A stretch of 11,580 nucleotides of DNA from Embleya sp040605455 (GTDB lineage Bacteria; Actinomycetota; Actinomycetes; Streptomycetales; Streptomycetaceae): positions 1 to 11,580 of the forward strand of contig NZ_JBEXCV010000217.1 in the NCBI RefSeq assembly GCF_040605455.1, written 5' to 3'. Below the pieces are notes generated by a model. That model was not told the DNA's origin. It ran no database searches and saw nothing but the letters and a program-made list of their open reading frames with translations. This document shows positions 6,652-11,580 of the stretch, in pieces. The position numbers were made by a program, and so were the translations under genes. The first letter of the stretch is position 1; each line of letters opens with the position of its first letter.

Positions 6652-6657
6652 TAGACT
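6652..6657 (+). promoter_or_regulatory. possible -10 element for the DJ-1/PfpI gene
   Basis: TAGACT inside an AT-richer patch (CTAGACTAAT) lies about 80 bases before the start codon. The matching -35 position (6629-6634, GTGCGA) is weak. It would give a leader of about 70 bases that contains the dyad at 6668-6713. Confidence 0.22.
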
Positions 6658-6667
6658 AATCGGGTGA

Positions 6668-6713
6668 TTTCGGAGTAAACCTGCTGAATGGCGGATTTAC
6701 CCCGCAGCCGAAA
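6668..6713 (+). promoter_or_regulatory. nested inverted repeat in the DJ-1/PfpI leader
   Basis: An outer pair TTTCGG (6668-6673) / CCGAAA (6708-6713) encloses an inner pair GTAAACC (6675-6681) / GG-A-TTTAC (6693-6700, one bulged A). Together they make an interrupted stem ending 24 bases before the ATG and 10 bases before the ribosome site AAAGGGGA. It could be an RNA structure or a repressor operator; the sequence does not decide between them. Confidence 0.35.
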
Positions 6714-6737
6714 GTTGCAATCAAAGGGGACTTCGCC

Positions 6738-7433
6738 ATGGCAAAGGTACTTTTCATCGTCAGCGGCGCGACGTACTGGGTGCTGAAAGACGGCACGCGA
6801 TACGCGACGGGTTACTGGGCAGAGGAGTTCGCGAACCCGTACGACATCCTCACCAACGCCGGCCACGAAGTCACCGTTGCCACGCCCAACGGGGTGACCC
6901 CGAACGTCGACATGATGAGCCTGCGCCCGTCGATGGTGGGCGGCGTCGACGGAGCGCTCAGGCTCGAGGAGATCATCCGTTCCGCGGAGGTGATGCGCCG
7001 GCCCCTTCAGCTCTCGGACGTGCGCCTCGAGGACTACGACGCGGTGTACATGCCGGGCGGCCACGGCCCGATGGCAGACCTGGCCTGGGACGCCGATGTC
7101 GGCCGGCTCCTGACCAAGCAGCTGACCTCGGGCAACCCGCTGTTCATCGTGTGCCACGCGCCCGCCGCGATGCTGGCCACCCGAATTCACGGCAAGTCGC
7201 CCTTCACCGGCCGCAACGTCACCTGCTTTACAGACGAGGAAGAGGAAGCCGTCGGGCTCTCCTCCCGGGCGCCATGGTTGTTGGAGACCGACCTTAAGGA
7301 GAAGGTCGGCGTCAACTTCAGCCGCGGACCGATCTGGGAGCCGTACATGGTCGAGGATGACAACCTCATAACCGGCCAGAACCCCCACTCGGCCGCAGTC
7401 CTCGGCAACCGCATGCTGGAGATCCTCAAGTAG
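6738..7433 (+). CDS. DJ-1/PfpI family protein (type 1 glutamine amidotransferase-like)
   Basis: The 231-residue protein belongs to the DJ-1/ThiJ/PfpI superfamily, Hsp31-like branch. The nucleophile elbow is VCHAPAAML with Cys139 and His140. Upstream are TGYWAEEF with Glu29/Glu30, where the branch keeps its active-site Glu, and the PGGHG loop at 106-110. The end has TGQNPHSAA. Hsp31-like members have glutathione-independent glyoxalase (methylglyoxal to lactate) or related carbonyl or chaperone activity; proteases and isocyanide hydratases are other outcomes, so the reaction is not certain. AAAGGGGA lies 7 bases before the ATG. The gene stands alone behind a 230-base non-coding gap and converges on the VOC gene at 7459 with 25 bases between stops. 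Nothing looks truncated, and length is normal. Confidence 0.93.
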   Translation: MAKVLFIVSGATYWVLKDGTRYATGYWAEEFANPYDILTNAGHEVTVATPNGVTPNVDMMSLRPSMVGGVDGALRLEEIIRSAEVMRRPLQLSDVRLEDYDAVYMPGGHGPMADLAWDADVGRLLTKQLTSGNPLFIVCHAPAAMLATRIHGKSPFTGRNVTCFTDEEEEAVGLSSRAPWLLETDLKEKVGVNFSRGPIWEPYMVEDDNLITGQNPHSAAVLGNRMLEILK

Positions 7434-7458
7434 GAACCCGCAGGTAGGACTGCACAGG

Positions 7459-7938
7459 TCAGCCGGGAAGGTCCTCGGGCCGCTTGGCGGCCAGATGTCC
7501 AGTAAGGATTCCGGTGGACTGACCGACCTCGATGAGGTAGCCGTCGGGATCGCGCATGTAGCACCGGATCTCTGCGTCGCGGTCGATCGGCGGCGTGACG
7601 AACTGCGCACCGCGCTCGGACCACAGGCGATAGCAGGCGTCGATATCGGCGACACGCAGATTGAGGAAGATGGACGTCGTATCGCCGGGCTCATAGTTGA
7701 CGACTGTGATACCGGGTTTGTCGGGCGTGGGCGGGCCGCCGGGGTTCATCAGGATCCACGTGTTGGCGAGCTTCACGATGCACGGGTTCTCCTCGAGCAC
7801 AACCGTGCCGCCCAGCACCGTCGAATAGAACTCGCGGGAGCGCGCGACGCTGCGGACGGTGATGAACAGAGTCGCCACAAACCCTTCCTCCGGCGCCGGA
7901 AGATTCTCGTAGTCGATATATGGCTGGTTCCCCGTCAT
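7459..7938 (-). CDS. VOC (glyoxalase-fold) family protein, paralogue of 1198-1668
   Basis: The 159-residue two-module VOC protein has module one at about residues 20-68 (FITVRSVARSREFYSTVLGG, LANTWILMNPGG) and module two at about 90-140 (FLNLRVADID, ERGAQFVTPP, EIRCYMRDPDGYLIEVGQ). It matches the VOC protein at 1198-1668 with about half the residues identical by eye, including both signature segments. The first strand of module one has no His (ATLFITV), and module two has Asn93, so of the usual VOC metal ligands only Glu137 is obvious; a metal-free binding role is possible. The ATG at 7938 has GAGAGG 7 bases upstream and is preferred to the ATG at 7959, which has no such site. It converges on the DJ-1 gene; the two could act on related carbonyl compounds, but this is only inferred. 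Confidence 0.87.
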   Translation of the reverse strand: MTGNQPYIDYENLPAPEEGFVATLFITVRSVARSREFYSTVLGGTVVLEENPCIVKLANTWILMNPGGPPTPDKPGITVVNYEPGDTTSIFLNLRVADIDACYRLWSERGAQFVTPPIDRDAEIRCYMRDPDGYLIEVGQSTGILTGHLAAKRPEDLPG

Positions 7939-7945
7939 TGCTGTA

Positions 7946-7951
7946 CCTCTC
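7946..7951 (-). promoter_or_regulatory. ribosome binding site setting the start of the second VOC gene
   Basis: GAGAGG on the minus strand is 7 bases before the ATG at 7938. It would fall inside the gene if the Met at 7959 were used. Confidence 0.5.
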
Positions 7952-8398
7952 GAAGCCATCACGCGGAGCAGCGCACCCGCGCTTCCTCGATCGAAACTAA
8001 ACGACCTCGGTTCGGCCCGCTCGCCGTACCGTCCGCCAGAGTGGCCGAGCCCATCGGACTGATGCTGGGTACAAAGCGCACGCCGATGCTGCTGTCTGCC
8101 AGAGAGCGAATACGCCGGGCACCATAACCCGGCTTCAAGGACTCCACCAAACTCAGAGCAGCTCACATTGCGGTCGTCCCGAAACGATCCCGGTACTCTC
8201 GCGACCTGCTGAACATCCCTGCGAGGTCTCCGTACGGCCGGTATCGCCGAGCAGAGGTATGAGCGCCGCCAGGGAAGTCAGTACCAGGACACGGGCACCC
8301 CAACGCCGTTGACGCGGGAAGGCTGTGGCCGGGGTGTTGTCACGTTGTCGGGGGTGCAAGTCTCTGGCGGTGTGTCGGGGCCGGGTGGTGGCGGTTGT
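7952..8398. other. gene-poor stretch, no convincing gene
   Basis: Both strands contain only short open frames: 7959-8150 (minus, TTG start, mixed third-position bases and a rare TTA codon) and 8153-8359 (minus, TTG start, one hydrophobic run VLVLTSLAALIPLL, but many non-preferred codons such as CGA, CGT, ATA and GTA). Neither has a good ribosome site or a family I recognise. The stretch presumably holds the promoter of the VOC gene and may contain gene debris too degraded to name. Confidence 0.5.
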
Positions 8399-8554
8399 TC
8401 AGGCTGCGGCGGGCAGGCCGACGGTGCCGGTGACCTGGTCCCAGATGGTGAAGCGGAGGATCATTTCGTGGCGGTGTTCGGGGGCGGTGCGCAGGTGGCG
8501 GCGGGTGTGAGGTTCGGTGGGGGTGTCAGTGGGTTGTTCGGTTTCGTGTGTCAT
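8399..8554 (-). CDS. small hypothetical protein, 51 residues
   Basis: The ATG at 8554 opens 51 codons ending in TGA at 8401-8399. The N-terminal half is polar and Thr/Pro/Glu-rich (THETEQPTDTPTEPH). The second half contains RRHLRTAPEHRHEMILRF and TIWDQVTGTVGLPAAA. Almost every codon ends in G or C, in contrast to the neighbouring frames, which argues for real coding. No membrane segment, signal peptide or Cys is present, and I do not recognise a named family. No clear Shine-Dalgarno sequence precedes the ATG, and there is no other start codon before the upstream in-frame TGA. It could be an orphan small protein, or the tail of a longer gene whose front is lost. It lies between the VOC gene and the helicase-associated remnant, on the same strand as both. 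Confidence 0.5.
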   Translation of the reverse strand: MTHETEQPTDTPTEPHTRRHLRTAPEHRHEMILRFTIWDQVTGTVGLPAAA

Positions 8555-8747
8555 CGGGTGTCGGGGTGTTCTCTGCTGCTCAGAGGGGTCTTTCGGGGCT
8601 GATCATGGTGACATCTCCCCGGATATGCGGTGACAGGAAGCCGTATCGGCCGGTGTCAGGTTTCCCGTACCTCCTTCCGGGGCGCACTGCATTCCCGACG
8701 CGGCGGTCGATCCTCGGCGCGGTTGAGCGATGGGGAGGCCATTGCGA

Positions 8748-8987
8748 CTACGCGTACGACTTCGGCTGATCTCTCGGCTGTGTCCAGCGCATGCCGAGCG
8801 TGGTCAGGGTGTCGATGCGTTCGGCGGGGTAGTCGTCTGTCGTTGCCGGGCGTTGGCCGACACGACGCCGCCCTTGGCGTCATGTGCCACCCCTTCGACC
8901 TCGATGGTCTCCAGGTGCCCGCGAGGCACGGCCCGGGTGTCCCTCGCGTGCGTGGAACGTGGTGGCGGCGAGGGTGAGTGCCCATCG
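8748..8987 (-). pseudogene. helicase-associated (HA) domain remnant with two compensating frameshifts
   Basis: Read across frames, the minus strand spells one HA-type repeat as found in tandem at the C-termini of actinobacterial DEAD/DEAH-box helicase-like proteins. The first frame (8987 to about 8935) gives RWALTLAATTFHAREGHP. The next frame (about 8935 to 8845) gives RAVPRGHLETIEVEGVAHDA, then GGVVSANARQRQ. The first frame resumes (about 8837 to 8748) with DDYPAERIDTLTTLGMRWTQ and ends at TAG. The order Trp..., FHAREGH, VPRGH, ARQRQ, LGMRW is that of the HA repeat. The shifts are +1 and -1, so the frame is restored after them. The helicase core is absent. It starts where the sigma-factor remnant ends. 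Assignment is from memory of the repeat pattern. Confidence 0.55.
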
Positions 8988-9003
8988 GTTCGCCCGGGGC
9001 GCC

Positions 9004-9270
9004 GTTGGCGCGCGTCGGGTCGAGGCGGCTGCGGACGGTGCCGACCGGTACGTCGCATGCGGCGGCGATGTCCTCGTACGAAGTGATGCCGGTGAAGTGC
9101 CGCATCATGAGCACCACCCGGAGCTTGGGCGGGAGTTCCTCGATGGCGCTCCGGATCCAGTCGCGCATCGCGTGCTCGTCGACCACCCGCCCCGGATTCG
9201 CCAAGTCCCTTCCGTGTAGGGGCCGGTAGTCCACCCAGCCCAAGCCGTCCAGACCCGGCGATTCCCTGAC
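9004..9270 (-). pseudogene. ECF/sigma-70-type factor remnant, region 4 only
   Basis: The frame reads GLDGLGWVDYRPLHGRD, then DEHAMRDWIRSAIEELPPK, LRVVLMMRHFTGITSYEDIA and CDVPVGTVRSRL. This is sigma region 4 (type 2), whose helix-turn-helix (TSYEDIA...VPVGTVRSRL) contacts the -35 element. Region 2, which binds core polymerase and the -10 element, should come about 60-90 residues earlier but is missing: upstream the frame runs straight into the end of the xanthine dehydrogenase gene (stop at 9299). The only start would be a TTG at 9243. After RSRL the frame loses similarity and passes into the helicase-associated remnant. A region-4-only protein would not work as a normal sigma factor, so a truncated relic is the simplest reading. 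Confidence 0.8.
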
Positions 9271-9298
9271 GTCGCGATGGAGCGGGTGGTGCCCCCGG

Positions 9299-11395
9299 TC
9301 AGGTAGTGGGTTCGAGGGTGCGGCTGAGGTTGATGGGCAGGTGTCGCCGGCGTGTTCCGGTGGCGTGCCAGACGGCGTTCGCGATGGCCGCGGCGGTGCC
9401 GACGGTGCCGATCTCGCCGATGCCCTTGATCCCGGAGGGGTCGTCCGGGTCGTGGTCTGCGACGAAGCGGGCCTCGATGTCGGGGACGTCGGCGTGTGCG
9501 GCGATGTGGTAGCCGGCGAAGTCCGGGGTGGCGTTGCGTCCGCTGTCCCGATCGCGGACGCCGTCCTCGTGCAGCGCCATCGACAGGCCGGTGATCATCC
9601 CGCCGACCGCCTGGCTGCGGGCCAGCAGGGGGTTGACGATCCGGCCGGCGGCGAACATGCCCAGCATGCGGCGGACCCGGACCTCGCCGGTCGCGGGGTC
9701 GACCGTGACTTCGGTGAACACTGCGCTGTAGGCGTGCCGTTCGGCGTACGACAGGGCAGCGAAGGCCTCCGTGGTGTCGGCCGTGACGGTCAGCGGCCGG
9801 GTGGTCGGCGGCGCCGCACGCAGCTTTGCCGCGGCGCTGGTGACGGCCCAGGCCCAGGATGTGGTTCCGCGGGATCCGCCCGCCGCCCAGGCGTGGCCCA
9901 GGTCGCTGTCGGCGATGCGGAGCCGGATGTGGTCCGGGTGGACGCCGAGGGCGTCGGCGGCGATGGCGGTCAGGGCGGTCCGGGCGCCGGTGCCGATGTC
10001 GGAGGCGCCCACGGCGACGGTATACGTGCCGTCGACCTCGGCCGTGATGCCGGCGGACGAGGGCAGCGCCCCGGTGCCGAAGTTGGTGGCGGCCATGCCG
10101 GTCCCGATGAGGAGCGGCCCTTCGCGGCGGCGCCGGGGGCGGTGGTCGCGTGTGTGCCAGCCGAACCGGCGGGCGCCTTCGCGAAGGCAGGCGGTGAGGT
10201 TCCGGCCGCGGAACGGCAGCCCGCTGACCGGGCCGGTGTCCGGCTCGTTGCGCAGCCGCAGGTCGACCGGGTCGATGCCGAGCAGCGCGGCCAGCTCGTC
10301 CATGGCCGATTCCAGGGCGAAGGATCCGGGCGCCAGTCCCGGGCCGCGTACCGAGTAGGGCGGGAGGATGTCGAGCGGGACCGTGGTCAGGCGGGTGCGG
10401 ATGGCCGGTGCCGCGTACAGGATCTTGGTCGCCTCCGTGCAGTTCTCCACGTACCCGGCCAGCGGCGAGCTCGCGAAGGCGGCTTCGTGGTGGATGGCAC
10501 GCAGGCGGCCGTCGGCGTCGGCGCCGATCCGGATGCGCTGGTCGGTGGCCGGGCGCATCGCCACCGTCTGGAACACCTGGGGGCGGGTCAGGTCGACGCG
10601 TACCGGCCGGTCGAAGACGGTCGCGGCCATGGCGGCGAGGACCAGGTGCGGTCCGAGCATGCTCTTGGAGCCGAAGCCGCCGCCGACGTGCTCGGCCCGG
10701 ATGCGGATCCGTGCCGGGTCGATCCGCATCAGGGTGGCCAGCGTCATGGCCACGGTGAACGGGCCCTGGTTGCAGTCGAGGACTTCCAGCCGCCCGTTCT
10801 CCCACCAGGCGGTGGCGCTGTGCGGCTCCATGGCCGCGCCGTGTTGCTCCGGGGTGCGGTAGCGGGCGTCGACCACGGCGGCGCAGGAGGCGAGCTCGGC
10901 GTCCTCATCGCCGGTGTCGGCATCGTCGCCGAAGACCGTGAGCGCGGGGCGCGCCGCCGGATGGGCGGCGCTGAACGCCGTGTCGTGGGCTTCGGTTTCG
11001 TAGTCGATGCGGAGAACGGCCGCGGCGGCCCGGGCCTGCTCGAAGGTCTCGGCGACGACCAGTGCGACGGCGCGGCCGGCGTAGGGGATGGCGTCGTCCT
11101 GGAGGAGTTGAAGGCTTCCGTCCGGGCCGAAGAAGTTGCCCGCCGCGGGGTCGAGGCGCGGTGCGTTGCGGTGGTCGAGGACGCCGACGACGCCGGGCAG
11201 GGCCAGTGCCGCACCGGGGTCGATCCGCCGGATGCGGCCGCGCGCTATCGGCGCGGTGACGAGGTGGCCTTGGACTGTTCCCGGGACCTGGGCGTCGGCG
11301 GCGTAGCGGGCTCGGCCCGCGACCTTGTCCGGGCCGTCGAGGCGCGCTCGGGCGACTCCGACCGCGCCGGCGCGGCACTCGTCAGGGGTGTTCAC
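9299..11395 (-). CDS. xanthine dehydrogenase-family molybdopterin-binding (large) subunit
   Basis: The 698-residue subunit belongs to the molybdenum hydroxylase large-chain family (XdhB/PaoC/YagR-like). The N-terminal domain (about 12-140) has RLDGPDKVAGRARYAAD. The cofactor-binding region (about 170-690) has EPHS (190-193), GGGFGSK (238-244), SVRGPG (348-353) and GGSRGTTSW (506-514). The active-site Glu, which activates the hydroxylating Mo-OH2, is Glu661 in KGIGEIG. All hallmark motifs are present and the length is usual. Such enzymes hydroxylate purines, aldehydes or N-heterocycles in the cytosol or periplasm; no Tat signal is seen here. PaoC-like motif spacing suggests aldehyde or heterocycle oxidation, but the substrate is open. 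GTG start at 11395 with AGGAGG 7 bases upstream, overlapping the FAD-subunit stop. An accessory or downstream partner gene is not seen; remnants follow. Confidence 0.95.
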   Translation of the reverse strand: MNTPDECRAGAVGVARARLDGPDKVAGRARYAADAQVPGTVQGHLVTAPIARGRIRRIDPGAALALPGVVGVLDHRNAPRLDPAAGNFFGPDGSLQLLQDDAIPYAGRAVALVVAETFEQARAAAAVLRIDYETEAHDTAFSAAHPAARPALTVFGDDADTGDEDAELASCAAVVDARYRTPEQHGAAMEPHSATAWWENGRLEVLDCNQGPFTVAMTLATLMRIDPARIRIRAEHVGGGFGSKSMLGPHLVLAAMAATVFDRPVRVDLTRPQVFQTVAMRPATDQRIRIGADADGRLRAIHHEAAFASSPLAGYVENCTEATKILYAAPAIRTRLTTVPLDILPPYSVRGPGLAPGSFALESAMDELAALLGIDPVDLRLRNEPDTGPVSGLPFRGRNLTACLREGARRFGWHTRDHRPRRRREGPLLIGTGMAATNFGTGALPSSAGITAEVDGTYTVAVGASDIGTGARTALTAIAADALGVHPDHIRLRIADSDLGHAWAAGGSRGTTSWAWAVTSAAAKLRAAPPTTRPLTVTADTTEAFAALSYAERHAYSAVFTEVTVDPATGEVRVRRMLGMFAAGRIVNPLLARSQAVGGMITGLSMALHEDGVRDRDSGRNATPDFAGYHIAAHADVPDIEARFVADHDPDDPSGIKGIGEIGTVGTAAAIANAVWHATGTRRRHLPINLSRTLEPTT

Positions 11396-11580
11396 GGAGA
11401 GTCCTCCTGGGTGCGGGTGGCGGCATTGCGTGGCACGGCGAGGTCGCCCAGGACGGCGGTGACGAGGTTCTCCGCGAGCGCCACCTTGTAGGCGTTGTCG
11501 CGCAGCGGCCGGGCGTCGGCGAGTTCGGCCCGGGCCGCTCTGCGGAACCGGTCGGCGGTGGCGGGAGCGCCGAGCAGGGC
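11392..11580 (-). CDS. molybdenum hydroxylase FAD-binding (medium) subunit, C-terminal end
   Basis: The 62 codons at the right edge end in TGA (11394-11392), which overlaps the GTG of the large subunit (GTGA). The text LADARPLRDNAYKVALAENL, followed by VTAVLGDLA, is the end of the CO dehydrogenase flavoprotein C-terminal domain, found in the FAD subunit that passes electrons from the 2Fe-2S subunit to the final acceptor. The last 15 residues are a family-variable tail, and they contain the ribosome site of the next gene. The gene continues beyond the window, where a small 2Fe-2S subunit would be expected upstream in the order S-M-L. Confidence 0.85.
   Translation of the reverse strand, partial: ALLGAPATADRFRRAARAELADARPLRDNAYKVALAENLVTAVLGDLAVPRNAATRTQEDSP
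11403..11408 (-). promoter_or_regulatory. ribosome binding site of the molybdopterin subunit, inside the FAD-subunit gene
   Basis: A perfect AGGAGG on the minus strand is 7 bases before the GTG at 11395 and supports this start and the coupled translation of both subunits. Confidence 0.7.

Noticed and set aside
7434..7458. Hairpin between the converging DJ-1 and VOC genes as a bidirectional terminator
   Set aside because: Only a 4-bp GCAG/CTGC stem is present, with no T-run; not distinguishable from chance.
8153..8359. 68-codon minus-strand frame with a hydrophobic stretch
   Set aside because: TTG start, no ribosome site, and codon use unlike the neighbours; a single hydrophobic run is not enough to call a membrane peptide.
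9105..10805. A 566-codon minus-strand frame inside the molybdopterin subunit
   Set aside because: Arg/Pro/His-rich out-of-frame shadow of the real gene; no domain visible.
9341..11491. A 716-codon plus-strand open frame, longer than the gene opposite it
   Set aside because: It is antisense to the molybdopterin subunit, is Gly/Val/Asp-rich without any family motif, and arises from the GC-skewed codons of the real gene. The minus-strand frame has every hallmark motif, an AGGAGG and a coupled start.

Overview
The window is GC-rich DNA whose genes show the strong third-position GC bias, the GTG starts with GTGA stop/start overlaps, and the protein families of an actinobacterium, most likely Streptomyces or a close relative. 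The genus is inferred from gene families and codon use; no rRNA or other marker is present. I see no tRNA, rRNA, CRISPR array or complete insertion sequence.

Layout. Positions 1-1088 (minus) hold the remains of a Mu/TnsB-type transposon: the start of a TniB/TnsC-like ATPase running off the left edge, and the C-terminal part of its transposase, which has lost its front end. A VOC (glyoxalase-fold) gene follows on plus (1198-1668). Converging on it is a minus-strand pair: a universal stress protein (3660-4157) and then a 589-residue MOSC / flavin reductase / [2Fe-2S] ferredoxin fusion (1850-3619). Upstream of the pair lies the first third of a second VOC gene (4213-4374), broken. Diverging from it is a plus-strand operon: an unusual SDR (4529-5239), a SgcJ/EcaC-type NTF2-fold protein (5252-5647) and a protein made of two muconolactone-isomerase-like domains (5692-6303). 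Behind it is the last sixth of an aldo/keto reductase (6328-6507). A DJ-1/PfpI protein with a structured leader (6738-7433) converges on a third VOC gene (7459-7938, minus), a paralogue of the first.

Positions 7939-9300 are gene-poor: a 460-base stretch with no convincing gene, a 51-codon minus-strand ORF of unknown function (8399-8554), a frameshifted helicase-associated-domain remnant (8748-8987), and a sigma-factor region 4 remnant (9004-9270) directly abutting it. From 9299 to the right edge are the molybdopterin-binding subunit (9299-11395) and the end of the FAD subunit (11392-11580) of a xanthine dehydrogenase-family molybdenum hydroxylase, translationally coupled in the order FAD subunit then Mo subunit.

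Function. The intact genes point to handling of reactive carbonyls, aromatic or small metabolites and stress (three VOC-type genes, SDR, isomerase-like domains, DJ-1, a trace of an AKR, a USP), next to two molybdenum enzymes. The most distinctive protein is the MOSC-reductase fusion, which looks like a self-sufficient molybdenum reductase. The five to six truncated genes at block boundaries suggest an accessory region, such as a chromosome arm, repeatedly rearranged. I found no convincing undescribed defence or mobile system.
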